Below are positions 1-8,289 of a stretch of DNA of 64,000 bases, piece after piece. The stretch lies in NCBI GenBank assembly GCA_964384915.1, contig CAYLMA010000002.1, positions 1 to 64,000 on the forward strand, in the 5' to 3' direction. The translations under genes were made by a program, and so were the position numbers. Source of the DNA: Sulfurimicrobium sp964384915 (GTDB lineage Bacteria; Pseudomonadota; Gammaproteobacteria; Burkholderiales; Sulfuricellaceae). A model generated the notes under the pieces. It was not told the DNA's origin. It searched no databases and was given only the letters and a program-made list of their open reading frames with translations. The stretch's first letter is position 1. Every line of letters begins with the position of its first letter.

Positions 1-95
1 CTTGGAATGGAACGACCATTCCGCGTCGTTGCGCCTTGCCCTGCACCCCAAAAACAGCACACGCCACCACGTCCAACTGAGGTTTCTAGGTTAAT
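1..95. repeat. Partial copy of a MITE-like repeat
   Basis: The first 95 bases are almost identical (about three mismatches) to the reverse complement of 13881-13975. They end with the terminal motif CAACTGAGGTTTCTAGG at 74-90, which also closes the element at 14158-14182. The copy is cut by the window edge, so its full length is unknown. There is no coding capacity. It is probably a non-autonomous mobile repeat; that is an inference from the terminal inverted repeats of the complete copy. Confidence 0.7.
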
Positions 96-165
96 TTTCG
101 TTAAGCCGGCGTTAAGCTTCGGTGATCTACAATTTGCCTACCTTGATTAGCAAAGGAGACAAATC

Positions 166-612
166 ATGAAAAAGATTACCTGGATTGCCGCATTGACGCT
201 GGCCCTGGCCGCCCAGGCGCAGGCTTCCGGCTGGGATGGCGACGCCGCGATAGGCGGCGCGCTCGGAGGCGCCACCGGCGCGGTGATCGGATCGGCCATC
301 GGCGGGCGAGATGCCGCCATTATCGGGGGACTGCTGGGCGGTGCAACCGGCGTCGCCATCGCCACCAGCGACAATGGCTACCGCCGCGTGGAGCGCGCCC
401 ATTACCAGCCTGCCCCGGTCTATTATCAACCCGCCCCGGTCTACTACCGCCCGGCGCCGGTGCGGGTTTACGAGCGTTACGACTATGCTCCGCGGCGTGA
501 CTATGGTTATGCGGAACGCGTGGTTTATTACAATGACAGGCCGCGCCATGGCCGCGGCTGGGGCCATGAAAAACGCCATCATCGCCATGACCACCACCGC
601 TACGACGACTGA
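166..612 (+). CDS. Glycine-zipper envelope protein
   Basis: A 148-residue secreted protein. Residues 1-20 form a signal peptide (MKK start, hydrophobic core, AQA-S cleavage region). Residues about 26-65 are Gly/Ala-rich with repeated GxxxG spacing (GGALGGATGAVIGSAIGG), the glycine-zipper type found in small outer-membrane or periplasmic proteins. The rest is Tyr/Pro-rich (repeated YYQPAPVYY) and then a His/Arg-rich tail that could bind metal. The start is fixed by AAAGGAGAC seven bases upstream. It stands alone and is followed by a strong terminator. The family is recognisable; the cellular function is not known. Confidence 0.85.
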   Translation: MKKITWIAALTLALAAQAQASGWDGDAAIGGALGGATGAVIGSAIGGRDAAIIGGLLGGATGVAIATSDNGYRRVERAHYQPAPVYYQPAPVYYRPAPVRVYERYDYAPRRDYGYAERVVYYNDRPRHGRGWGHEKRHHRHDHHRYDD

Positions 613-638
613 GACCAGCCGGGCGGCGCGGTAAAGAT

Positions 639-672
639 ACGGCACGTCACGCCTGTGACGTGCCGTTTTTTT
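639..672 (+). terminator. Rho-independent terminator
   Basis: A perfect 12-bp stem (ACGGCACGTCAC, loop GCCT, then the complement) is followed by seven T. It lies 27 bases after the glycine-zipper stop codon and its T-tract touches the stop codon of the convergent mutarotase gene. Confidence 0.9.
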
Positions 673-1577
673 CAGGCCGGGGCTTCGGCGCTGTAAATGG
701 CCACCAGGCGGTGCTCCTCGCCGGGCTTCACAGTCACCACATTCTCGACCGCATTGGCGGTTTCCACGCAGACCATGCCGCGATAGCCTTCCGGCCCGAA
801 ATCGCCCATCTTGTCGGCCTTCTCGACCCACGGATTCCACACCACGGCGGAGCGGGCATTCTGTCCCGCGACGCGGATGCGGCGCTTGAGGCCGCTGTCC
901 TCGATCAGGCAGTCGGCGCTGGTGTTGAGGTATACGCGATCGACCTCGCTTTCGATCACGATCGCGCCCTGCTGGGTCTTGCGCGCCGTGCCGCCGACCT
1001 TGTCGAGGTAATCGCAGCCTTCGAGGCCGGTGATTTTCATCTTCGCCACGTCGCTGATATGGAAATAGGTATGCAGCGCCTCGCCCAGCACGAAAGACGC
1101 TTTCCCGGTGTTGCGCGTCACCAGTTCGACGCGCAATGCGGAACCCACGGTCGCTTCAAGCTGGACGGTGGAGGCATGCGGCCACTGGGCGCGCGTGGCG
1201 TCGCTCTCGACCAGACCGAAGCGCAGGAAGGTCGCGCCATCCGGCATGGCGCGGGTTTCCAGCACGTCCCACATCACGGTGCGCGCAAAGCCATGGCCCG
1301 GCAGCGTGGCGTCCGTGGCGTGCGGCCCGAACCACGGCCAGCAGATCGGCACGCCGCCGCGGATGGACTTGCCGGGCGCGAACTTGGCGAATTTCGACAG
1401 CCACACCACCGGTTCCTGCCCGCGCGGCGTGAAGGTCATGATGTGGGCGCCCTGCAGCGCGATGGTCGATTCGGCAAGGCCGTTGGCGACTTCCGCCACT
1501 GTCAGACCGCCGGGGCCTTCCTTGAAAGTCACGTGGCCGGGAATGGCGAAACGCTGATTGAGGTCGGAAATGCTCAT
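672..1577 (-). CDS. D-hexose-6-phosphate mutarotase (aldose-1-epimerase family)
   Basis: A 301-residue protein of the YeaD-like branch of the aldose-1-epimerase superfamily, which interconverts alpha and beta anomers of hexose 6-phosphates in the cytoplasm. Family marks visible are the N-terminal block QGAHIMTF, the substrate-loop GGVPICWPWFG, the His-containing ALHTYFHISDV block and the late WNPWVEKA segment. Length is usual for the family. It follows the FAD dehydrogenase gene by 16 bases on the same strand, so the two are probably co-transcribed, though they share no obvious pathway. Confidence 0.88.
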   Translation of the reverse strand: MSISDLNQRFAIPGHVTFKEGPGGLTVAEVANGLAESTIALQGAHIMTFTPRGQEPVVWLSKFAKFAPGKSIRGGVPICWPWFGPHATDATLPGHGFARTVMWDVLETRAMPDGATFLRFGLVESDATRAQWPHASTVQLEATVGSALRVELVTRNTGKASFVLGEALHTYFHISDVAKMKITGLEGCDYLDKVGGTARKTQQGAIVIESEVDRVYLNTSADCLIEDSGLKRRIRVAGQNARSAVVWNPWVEKADKMGDFGPEGYRGMVCVETANAVENVVTVKPGEEHRLVAIYSAEAPA

Positions 1578-1593
1578 GATGGCTCCTGAAGGT

Positions 1594-2970
1594 TTAGCGG
1601 CTGGGGAATAGCTTGCCGGGGTTGAGAATATTTTTGGGGTCGAAAACCTGCTTGATGTCGCGCATCAGTTGCATGGTCACGGGGTCGATCTCGCGCGCCA
1701 CGAAGGGGCGTTTTTCGCGCCCCACCCCGTGTTCGCCCGAAAGCGTGCCATTGAGCCGCAGCACCAGGGTGAAGATTTCGTCGAGGCAGGCTTCGGCGCG
1801 CCGCATTTGGTCCGCGTCGTCGGGATTCACCAGCAGGTTGACGTGCATGTTGCCGTTGCCGGCATGGCCGAAATTGGCATTGGCAACGCCATATTTCGCG
1901 CTCAGTTCGGCCAGGCCCTGCAGCAGTTCGGGCAGGCGCGACACCGGCACCACCACGTCCTCGTTGATTTTCTTCGGCGCGATGTCGCGCAGCAGGGGGG
2001 AAAGCGCCTTGCGCGCCGCCCACAAGGCCTTGAGGTCGGACGCGATCTCGGCCCGGATCAGCCCGTCGTTGGCGCACGCGGCGCGTATGGCCTCGGCATT
2101 CGCCTGCACTTCGCCGGCCGAACCATCCACCTCGATCATCAGCAGCGCCCGCGTTTCCTCCGGCAGCAGGCCGGGATGGCGGGCGCGAATCAGGCTGAGC
2201 GAGGCCTGGTCGAGAAACTCCAGCGCGCTGGGCAGGGCGGGCTGCGCCATGATGGCGGCAATCGCCCGCGCACAGCCGGCGATGTCGCGGTAATGCGCGG
2301 TCAGCCCGCCCACCGCGGCGGGCAGGGGGGTGAGCTTGAGGGTGGCCTCGGTGACGATGGCCAGCGTGCCCTCGGAGCCGACCAGGAGACGTGTCAGGTC
2401 GTAGCCCACCACGCCCTTGGTGGTGTAGCAGCCGGTCCTGATGATCTCGCCCTTGCCGGTGACCGCCGTCAGGCCCAGCACGTGGTCGCGCGTCACGCCG
2501 TATTTCACCGCGTGCGGGCCGCCGGCGCAGGTGGCGAGATTGCCGCCGACGCTGCAATAGGGCGCGCTGGAAGGGTCCGGCGGCCAGAAAAAGCCGTGCG
2601 GGCGGGCGGCATCCTGCACCTCCTGGTTCAGCACCCCCGGCTCGCACACCAGCACGCGGTTGGCCGGGTCCACCGCCACCATGCGCCGCATGCGCTCGAG
2701 CGACAGGGCGACGCCGCCCTGCTCCGGAATGCTGGCGCCGGCCGTGCCGGTGCCGCGCCCGCGCGGCGTGAGCGGCACCTTGAATTCGTTGCACAGCAGG
2801 ATGGCTTCCTGCACGGCCGAGGTGCTTGTGGCAAAGGCCACCGCCTCGGGCGGAAAGATCTTGCGGCTGTTGTCGTAGCCATAGACCAGGCAGGAAGCCG
2901 CATCGGTGAGCAGGTTCTCCGCGCCAACGATGGCGCCGAGGCGGGTCAGGAATTCTGCAGGTATCGTCAT
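1594..2970 (-). CDS. FAD-binding 2-hydroxyacid dehydrogenase (GlcD/D-lactate dehydrogenase type)
   Basis: A 458-residue flavoprotein of the GlcD/Dld2 family that oxidises a 2-hydroxyacid such as glycolate or D-lactate. The N-terminal FAD-binding domain has the PRGRGTGTAGASIPEQGG block (about 75-92) and the SVGGNLATCAGG motif. The C-terminal half is the FAD-linked oxidase C domain, with FGHAGNGNMHVN and the closing SGEHGVGREK motif. The final FDPKNILNPGKLF is typical of the family. No glcE/glcF partners are nearby, so the substrate cannot be fixed. The start codon at 2970 sits inside the end of an intergenic repeat and has no visible Shine-Dalgarno sequence. Confidence 0.88.
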   Translation of the reverse strand: MTIPAEFLTRLGAIVGAENLLTDAASCLVYGYDNSRKIFPPEAVAFATSTSAVQEAILLCNEFKVPLTPRGRGTGTAGASIPEQGGVALSLERMRRMVAVDPANRVLVCEPGVLNQEVQDAARPHGFFWPPDPSSAPYCSVGGNLATCAGGPHAVKYGVTRDHVLGLTAVTGKGEIIRTGCYTTKGVVGYDLTRLLVGSEGTLAIVTEATLKLTPLPAAVGGLTAHYRDIAGCARAIAAIMAQPALPSALEFLDQASLSLIRARHPGLLPEETRALLMIEVDGSAGEVQANAEAIRAACANDGLIRAEIASDLKALWAARKALSPLLRDIAPKKINEDVVVPVSRLPELLQGLAELSAKYGVANANFGHAGNGNMHVNLLVNPDDADQMRRAEACLDEIFTLVLRLNGTLSGEHGVGREKRPFVAREIDPVTMQLMRDIKQVFDPKNILNPGKLFPSR

Positions 2971-3043
2971 TGCGAGCGCAGCGAAGCAATCTTGCTTTTC
3001 AAGGCGTTATGGGATTGCTTCGTCACTTCGTTCCTCGCAATGA
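2967..3043. repeat. Intergenic palindromic repeat (CATTGCGAG type)
   Basis: Inverted arms CATTGCGAGCGCAGCGAAGC (2969-2988) and GATTGCTTCG...TCGCAATG (3013-3042) flank a short spacer. This fills the whole gap between rfaE2 and the downstream dehydrogenase gene. It is a widespread class of bacterial intergenic palindrome. Its left edge contains the ATG used by the dehydrogenase. Confidence 0.85.
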
Positions 3044-3047
3044 CAAG

Positions 3048-3536
3048 CTACAGCTTGCGAATCTTGGCGATGGTGGAGGTGGTCGAGCGCTCGAACAGGA
3101 AGGGGATGGAATGCACCTCCCCGCCCCAGCCCAGCACTTCGCGCGCGCCGACGATGTTTTCCACCGTCCAGTCGCCGCCCTTGACCAGGATGTCCGGCCT
3201 GCAGGCAAGGATAAGGTCGAGCGGGGTGTCCTCGTCGAAACAGGCCACCAGGCTGACGCTCTCCAGCGCGGCCAGCACGGCCATGCGGTCATTCTCGCTG
3301 TTCACCGGCCGGTCGTCGCCCTTGCCCAGGCGTTTGACCGAGGCGTCGCTATTGACGCCGACGATCAGGCTGGCGCCCAGCGCCCGCGCCTGGGCCAGGT
3401 AGGTGACATGGCCGCGGTGCAGGATGTCGAAGCAGCCGTTGGTGAACACCAGCGGGTGCGGCAGCGCGGCGGCACGGGCACGGAGTTCGGCCGGCGCGCA
3501 GAGCTTGCGCTCGAAATCGGGGGGAGAAAATGCCAC
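3048..3536 (-). CDS. rfaE2: D-glycero-beta-D-manno-heptose 1-phosphate adenylyltransferase
   Basis: A 162-residue nucleotidyltransferase equal to the C-terminal domain of HldE. It transfers AMP to heptose 1-phosphate in ADP-heptose synthesis for LPS inner core. The catalytic signature FTNGCFDILHRGHVTYL (about 30-46, with HRGH) and the downstream STTSTIAKIR (ISSTxI-like) motif are intact. The kinase half of HldE is absent, so a separate HldE1 kinase is expected elsewhere. The gene follows a BON lipoprotein and a gmhA-like isomerase on the same strand, which gives two ADP-heptose steps in one cluster. Confidence 0.93.
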   Translation of the reverse strand: MAFSPPDFERKLCAPAELRARAAALPHPLVFTNGCFDILHRGHVTYLAQARALGASLIVGVNSDASVKRLGKGDDRPVNSENDRMAVLAALESVSLVACFDEDTPLDLILACRPDILVKGGDWTVENIVGAREVLGWGGEVHSIPFLFERSTTSTIAKIRKL

Positions 3537-3543
3537 GGCGCGT

Positions 3544-4110
3544 TTAGTCGAGATATTCGAAAACCTTGACGACCTTGCGCACGTCGGTGGTGGTGCGCGC
3601 GATTTCCGCCGCGTCCTCGGCCTCCTTGCGCGTCACCATGCCCATCAGGTAAACCACGCCGCTCTCGGTGATTACCTTGACGTGATGGGGCGCGAAGCGG
3701 TTGGCGTCTATCATGCGCGCCTTGACCTTGGAAGTGATGTAGGTGTCGTTGCTGCGCGCGGAAAAGGGCGCCACATTCCCGATCGCCATTTCGTTGGTCA
3801 CGTCGATCACGCTCGGCACGCCCATCACCACCTGGCCGACCTCCTGCTTCACCGCTTCGCTTGGCGCCTCGCCTGTGAGCAGCACATGGCGGTTGAAGCT
3901 GGTTACGTTGGCATGCACGGCATACTTGAATTTTTCCTCGATACGGCTGGACGCCTTGAGTTCGATACCCTGATCCTCGATATAGGTGCCGGAGGTGCGG
4001 CGGTCGCCCGCCATCAGCGCCCCGGCGCCCACGCCCGTGGCCACGACGGGAAAACAGCCCTGCAGGGCGGGAATGACGGCAAGCATCAGTACAGGCAATA
4101 AACGGCGCAT
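3544..4110 (-). CDS. BON-domain outer-membrane lipoprotein (DolP/YraP-like)
   Basis: A 188-residue lipoprotein. The N-terminus MRRLLPVLMLAVIPALQGC ends in a lipobox, with Cys19 as the lipidation site. Two BON domains follow, around residues 47-115 and 125-188. The second contains the usual GVVYLMGMVTRKEAEDA strand-turn-helix. In Escherichia coli the equivalent gene (dolP, formerly yraP) follows diaA and supports outer-membrane integrity. The gene order here is the same and the start directly abuts the isomerase stop codon, so the two are in one operon. Confidence 0.9.
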   Translation of the reverse strand: MRRLLPVLMLAVIPALQGCFPVVATGVGAGALMAGDRRTSGTYIEDQGIELKASSRIEEKFKYAVHANVTSFNRHVLLTGEAPSEAVKQEVGQVVMGVPSVIDVTNEMAIGNVAPFSARSNDTYITSKVKARMIDANRFAPHHVKVITESGVVYLMGMVTRKEAEDAAEIARTTTDVRKVVKVFEYLD

Positions 4111-4713
4111 TTATTCAACTCCAAGTAATAGACAGTCAATGGCATCGCACAGGCAGTGGATGACCAGCAGGTGCACTTCCTGGATACGCGCGGTGCTATC
4201 CGATGGCACACAGAGATGGATGTCTTCGGGGCGCAAAAGTTCAGCCATTTGCCCGCCACCCTTGCCGGTGAGCGCGATCACGCCCATTTCCCGCTCATGG
4301 GCGGCCTGGATGGCCTCGATCACGTTGCGCGAATTGCCGCTGGTGGAAATCGCCAGCAGCAAGTCCTGGGGCTGCCCGAGGGCGCGCACCTGCTTGGAAA
4401 ATATCAGGTCGAAAGAGTAATCGTTGGCGATCGAGGTGATGGTCGAGCTGTCGGTGGTGAGCGCCATGGCCGCCAGGCCGGGGCGCTCCATTTCGAAACG
4501 GTTGAGCATTTCCGAGGCAAAATGCTGCGCGTCGCCAGCCGAGCCGCCGTTGCCGCAGCTCAGCACCTTGCCCTCGGCCAGCAGGCATTGCACTACCCGG
4601 TCAGCGGCGATGGCGATGGGTTCGGCCAAGAGATCCAGTGCCTGCAGCTTGACGTGGGCGCTGTCGGTGAAATGATGGCCAATACGGGAAACGATATCCA
4701 TGTTTGTGTTCAA
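4111..4713 (-). CDS. gmhA: SIS-domain phosphoheptose isomerase (GmhA/DiaA family)
   Basis: A 200-residue single SIS-domain protein. GmhA isomerises sedoheptulose 7-phosphate to heptose 7-phosphate; the paralogue DiaA binds DnaA instead. The phosphate-binding CGNGGSAGDAQHF and ISTSGNSRNVI motifs are present. The block HFASEMLNRF keeps a Glu at the position of the GmhA catalytic Glu, which DiaA lacks, and RIQEVH keeps the catalytic His. Synteny (rsmI-lpoA-yraN-this-BON) is that of diaA, but the residues and the nearby rfaE2 favour true isomerase activity. An alternative ATG exists at 4701. Confidence 0.82.
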   Translation of the reverse strand: MNTNMDIVSRIGHHFTDSAHVKLQALDLLAEPIAIAADRVVQCLLAEGKVLSCGNGGSAGDAQHFASEMLNRFEMERPGLAAMALTTDSSTITSIANDYSFDLIFSKQVRALGQPQDLLLAISTSGNSRNVIEAIQAAHEREMGVIALTGKGGGQMAELLRPEDIHLCVPSDSTARIQEVHLLVIHCLCDAIDCLLLGVE

Positions 4714-4734
4714 TAATGAGATTGAGTCGGGATT

Positions 4735-5070
4735 TTATGCGCTAAACGCATCTTTAATCCAATCAATCTTGTTACCGTCCAGTAACAATGCGTCGAAGCG
4801 GCAGGGCGGCTGCTTTGCCTGCTGCTGCAAATAGTGCTGTGCCGCATGGATCAGTTTGCGCTGTTTCTGCCCGGTAATGCTCGCCGCCGCGCCACCAAAA
4901 CTTTCGCTGCGCCGCAGGCGCACTTCGACGAACACCAGCGTGCCGCCATGTTCCATGATCAGGTCGATTTCACCCATGCGGCAACGGTAATTCCTTGCCA
5001 CCAGGCGCAAGCCCTGGCTTTTCAGAAAGGATGCAGCTTGATTTTCCGCTTCCTTGCCTGAGTCCATCAC
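4735..5070 (-). CDS. yraN: YraN family (UPF0102) endonuclease-like protein
   Basis: A 111-residue protein of the UPF0102 family, which has a restriction-endonuclease-like fold and no firmly established role. Residues of the expected metal site are visible in the block YRCRMGEIDLIMEHGGTLVFVEV, with E-D-(E/V)xV spacing, followed by K-rich QRKLIHAAQHYL. The start overlaps the stop of the upstream lpoA-like gene by four bases, so translation is probably coupled. Confidence 0.92.
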   Translation of the reverse strand: MMDSGKEAENQAASFLKSQGLRLVARNYRCRMGEIDLIMEHGGTLVFVEVRLRRSESFGGAAASITGQKQRKLIHAAQHYLQQQAKQPPCRFDALLLDGNKIDWIKDAFSA

Positions 5071-6275
5071 GGTGCCGACAAAATGGCTTCCCCTTCGCTG
5101 AATTTGGCGCGCAGGCCATCGCGATTGATCTGGCGGGTACGGACATCCAGCGTGAGCTGGCCGGTGACGCCATCCAGGCTGAACGGCAAACCAGGCGGTG
5201 TGTTCTGCAACTGCAGTGCAAGACGCCAGGCATCAATGCCGAGCGCGTAGAGACGCTCCAGGTCGGCGGTGAGGGAAGACTCCGAGCGTGGGTAAACCAT
5301 GACCGCAAGATGATCCGGCTGCAATAGCCAGGGCATGTCGACAAACTGCACGCCATTCAGATCATGGTATTTCTGCAGGCTGCCGCTGCCGGCATAAATC
5401 TGCGAGGTGGAATAAGTGGGCAGGTCGCTTTTAAGAAATGGGTTCAGAAAACGCGCATCGCGGCTGTCCATGGCAAGAAACACCACGTTTGGCGTCAGCC
5501 TGCGGAGCGCATCACGGACTTCGGTCGGATTGGAGCCGCTAAAAACCAGGTGCTTGGCAGCGTCTCCGCCGAGCGCAAGCCATTCTTCGGAAAAAGCTTG
5601 CCGGATACGCTTCGACAAAGTGTTTTCGGCAGAAATTACCACCGCGCTCCTTCTGCCTTCGCCAAATGCCGTGCGCGCCATCTGGCGGGCTTCCACATCG
5701 GCCGAGAGTCCGAAAACATACAGCTGGGGAGGGAATTTGCCGCTCTGTTCCGGCAGATTGAGAGCCAGTGTGGGTACGTTCACCAGGGCGCTGGCGGCAA
5801 GGGCCGAAACGCCATTCCGGGTCAGCGGGCCCACCACGACGCTTGCTCCGGCTTGCGTTGCCTGCAGGTATGTGGACACAATGTCATCGGTTTCGCTGCC
5901 ACTGGAGTAAACTGTAACCGGCAAAGCACCTGACTGAACCGAGGCTCCCGCCATGAAACCCTGTTTGACCACCTCGGCGGCACGGCCAAAAGCAGGCGAT
6001 TTGAGCGGCAGCAGCAATGCAATATGTGCTGCGGCATTACCCGCTGCTGGCGACACGGGAACAGCCTCGCGGGGTGCAAAATCCACATCGACGGCAGCAG
6101 GCGGCGCACTTGTAGTCAGCGCCGACAGCGTGACCTCGGGCTCTGGTTCCGGCTTGGCGCTGACCGCCGGCGGCAATTCAACCTTGGCCGGGCTGTCAGG
6201 GGTGCCCGCGCAGGCAGTTAGCGTCATGGCAAAAAACATCAACAGAAAAGCGAGGGTACGTTGCATCAGGGCCAA
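5067..6275 (-). CDS. Penicillin-binding protein activator LpoA-like lipoprotein
   Basis: A 402-residue lipoprotein. The signal peptide ends in LTACAG, making Cys22 the lipidation site. The body is a periplasmic-binding-protein-like fold of the LppC/LpoA family, shown by IALLLPLKSPAFGRAAEVVKQGFMAG and later VVGPLTRNGVSALA. LpoA of enterobacteria stimulates peptidoglycan synthase PBP1A. This protein lacks the long N-terminal TPR domain of enterobacterial LpoA and has only a short Pro/Glu-rich linker (about residues 23-80). Its position beside rsmI and yraN is conserved. The binding partner is an inference from the family. Confidence 0.85.
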   Translation of the reverse strand: MALMQRTLAFLLMFFAMTLTACAGTPDSPAKVELPPAVSAKPEPEPEVTLSALTTSAPPAAVDVDFAPREAVPVSPAAGNAAAHIALLLPLKSPAFGRAAEVVKQGFMAGASVQSGALPVTVYSSGSETDDIVSTYLQATQAGASVVVGPLTRNGVSALAASALVNVPTLALNLPEQSGKFPPQLYVFGLSADVEARQMARTAFGEGRRSAVVISAENTLSKRIRQAFSEEWLALGGDAAKHLVFSGSNPTEVRDALRRLTPNVVFLAMDSRDARFLNPFLKSDLPTYSTSQIYAGSGSLQKYHDLNGVQFVDMPWLLQPDHLAVMVYPRSESSLTADLERLYALGIDAWRLALQLQNTPPGLPFSLDGVTGQLTLDVRTRQINRDGLRAKFSEGEAILSAP

Positions 6276-7118
6276 GGCATAAATAATGTTGGAACATTAT
6301 ATGTGGTTGCCACGCCGATTGGAAATTTGCGGGATATAACGCTGCGCGCGCTGGATGTACTGAAATCCGCCGACATCATTGCCGCCGAAGACACGCGCAA
6401 TACCTCGCACCTGCTCGGCCATTACGGGATCTCTGCCAAACTGGTGGCGCTGCACGAGCACAACGAACGGGTTGCCGCGCCTAAAATCATCGCGGCACTG
6501 CAAGAGGGTAAGACCGTGGCACTGGTTTCCGATGCAGGAACGCCGGGTATTAGCGACCCTGGCGCGATCCTGGTGCAGGCAGTGCGCGCGGCAGGCTTGC
6601 CGGTGATCCCGCTGCCGGGCCCTAATGCAGCGATATGCGCACTTTCCGCTGCGGGCAGGGATGACCCATATTTTCTCTTCTATGGCTTTTTGCCCGCCAA
6701 AGCCAGCGCCCGGCGCAAGGAGCTGGAAGCGCTCAGGGAGCTGCCCTATACCCTGGCCTTCTATGAGGCGCCCCACCGCATCGCCGAAACCGTCGCGGAT
6801 ATTCTCAGGGTGTTTGGCGGCGAACGCGACATCACCTTTGCGCGCGAACTCACCAAGCTGTTCGAAAGCATCCATACCTGCAAGCTGGCGGACGCGCCCG
6901 CCTGGCTGGAGGGCGACCCCAACCGCCGGCGCGGCGAATTCGTCCTGCTGGTATCGGGCGCGACCGTGGCGGCGGAAGAAGGCATCAGCCAGGATGCGCA
7001 GCGCATATTGCAATTGCTGCTGGCGGAATTGCCGCTCAAGCAGGCGGTCAAGCTGGCGGCCGAGATCAGCGGCGAGAAGAAAAATGCGCTCTACGAACTC
7101 GCGCTACAGTTAAAATAA
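6261..7118 (+). CDS. rsmI: 16S rRNA (cytidine-1402-2'-O)-methyltransferase
   Basis: A 285-residue SAM-dependent methyltransferase that 2'-O-methylates C1402 in the decoding centre of 16S rRNA. Tetrapyrrole-methylase-fold motifs are clear: LYVVATPIGNLRDI, AAEDTRNTSHLL, ALVSDAGTPGISDPG and YEAPHRI. The ATG at 6261 overlaps the divergent lpoA-like start by 15 bases. It is kept because the next in-frame start (GTG 6303) would cut into the conserved VVATPIGNL strand and because RsmI of other bacteria has a similar short N-terminal leader. Confidence 0.95.
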   Translation: MHQGQGINNVGTLYVVATPIGNLRDITLRALDVLKSADIIAAEDTRNTSHLLGHYGISAKLVALHEHNERVAAPKIIAALQEGKTVALVSDAGTPGISDPGAILVQAVRAAGLPVIPLPGPNAAICALSAAGRDDPYFLFYGFLPAKASARRKELEALRELPYTLAFYEAPHRIAETVADILRVFGGERDITFARELTKLFESIHTCKLADAPAWLEGDPNRRRGEFVLLVSGATVAAEEGISQDAQRILQLLLAELPLKQAVKLAAEISGEKKNALYELALQLK

Positions 7119-7140
7119 ACCTGATAATGCAAACTCAATA

Positions 7141-7208
7141 ACCACGGAGTACACGGAGCGAGGCGCTCCATTCCGGTTTTATTCCGTACTCTCCGTGTAC
7201 TCCGTGGT
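7141..7208. repeat. Intergenic inverted repeat, ACCACGGAGT type
   Basis: Arms ACCACGGAGTACACGGAG (7141-7158) and its complement (7191-7208) flank a 32-base centre. It lies between rsmI and pyrC and may end the rsmI transcript. A related element (ACCACGGGGTGCACGGGG) is at 52921-53044. Confidence 0.85.
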
Positions 7209-7254
7209 TTACTGATTTTTCAAGCTTAAACGCAGATTTTGAATGGATCGCATA

Positions 7255-8286
7255 ATGGATACCCTGACCCTCACCCGCCCCGACGACTGGCACCTGCACC
7301 TGCGCGACGGCGCGCACATGCAAGCCGTGGTGGCTGACACAGCCCGGCAATTCGCGCGCGCCATCATCATGCCCAATTTGCGCCCGCCAGTGACCACCAC
7401 CGGACTGGCCCTGGCCTACCGCCAGCGCATTCTCGACGCCCTGCCCGCGGGCTCCGGTTTTCAGCCGCTGATGACGCTCTACCTCACCGACAACACCGCG
7501 CCCGAGGAAATTGCGCGCGCCAAGGCCAGTGGCGTGGTGCACGGCGTCAAGCTATACCCGGCAGGCGCCACCACCAATTCCGATTCCGGCGTCACCGATA
7601 TCCTCAAATGCCACGCCGCGCTGGAAGCGATGCAGGAACACGACCTGCCGCTGCTGGTGCATGGCGAGGACACGCATCCCCTGGTGGACGTGTTCGACCG
7701 CGAGCAGGTCTTCATCGGCAAGGTGCTGGTGCCGCTGCTGGATCGTTACCCGCGCTTGCGCGTCGTGTTCGAGCACATCACCACCCGCCAGGCGGTGGAA
7801 TTCGTCAAGGCCTCGCCCGCCAACGTGGCCGCCACCATCACCGTCCATCACCTCCTCTACAGCCGCAACGCCATGTTCGCCGGCGGCATGCGCCCGCACA
7901 TGTACTGCCTGCCGGTGCTGAAGCGCGAAGAGCACCGCTGGGCCCTGGTTAGCGCGGCCACCAGCGGCAACCCCAAGTTTTTCCTCGGCACCGACAGCGC
8001 GCCGCACGCCAGAAACGCCAAGGAATCCGCCTGCGGCTGTGCCGGCATCTACACTGCCCACGCCGCGCTGGAACTGTATGCCGAAGTGTTCGAAGCCGCC
8101 AAGGCGCTGGACAAGCTGGAAGGCTTCGCCAGCTTCCATGGCCCTGACTTCTACCGCCTGTCGCGCAATGCCGGCACGGTCACCTTGCGCAAGGAAAGCT
8201 GGGAAGTCCCCGCAGAGATGGCATTCGGCAGCGAAACGCTGATTCCGCTGCGTGCGGGCGAGCAGATTGCCTGGAAGCTGGCTTAA
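7255..8286 (+). CDS. pyrC: Dihydroorotase
   Basis: A zinc amidohydrolase of the PyrC type (class II, about 345 residues) that cyclises carbamoyl-aspartate to dihydroorotate in pyrimidine synthesis. Metal ligands are visible: the N-terminal DDWHLHLRDG (HxH), the lysine to be carboxylated in VHGVKLYPAGATTNS, and LLVHGED. The substrate-binding MRPHMYCLPVLK and SAPHAR (Asp/His) blocks are also present. ATG 7255 is preferred because GGATC lies seven bases upstream; an in-frame ATG at 7243 would add four residues. Confidence 0.95.
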   Translation: MDTLTLTRPDDWHLHLRDGAHMQAVVADTARQFARAIIMPNLRPPVTTTGLALAYRQRILDALPAGSGFQPLMTLYLTDNTAPEEIARAKASGVVHGVKLYPAGATTNSDSGVTDILKCHAALEAMQEHDLPLLVHGEDTHPLVDVFDREQVFIGKVLVPLLDRYPRLRVVFEHITTRQAVEFVKASPANVAATITVHHLLYSRNAMFAGGMRPHMYCLPVLKREEHRWALVSAATSGNPKFFLGTDSAPHARNAKESACGCAGIYTAHAALELYAEVFEAAKALDKLEGFASFHGPDFYRLSRNAGTVTLRKESWEVPAEMAFGSETLIPLRAGEQIAWKLA

Positions 8287-8289
8287 ACG

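Noticed and set aside
1669..3402. Long + strand open frame (577 codons) opposite the FAD dehydrogenase
   Set aside because: It is antisense to a well-conserved enzyme, has no family features and arises from high-GC codon bias.
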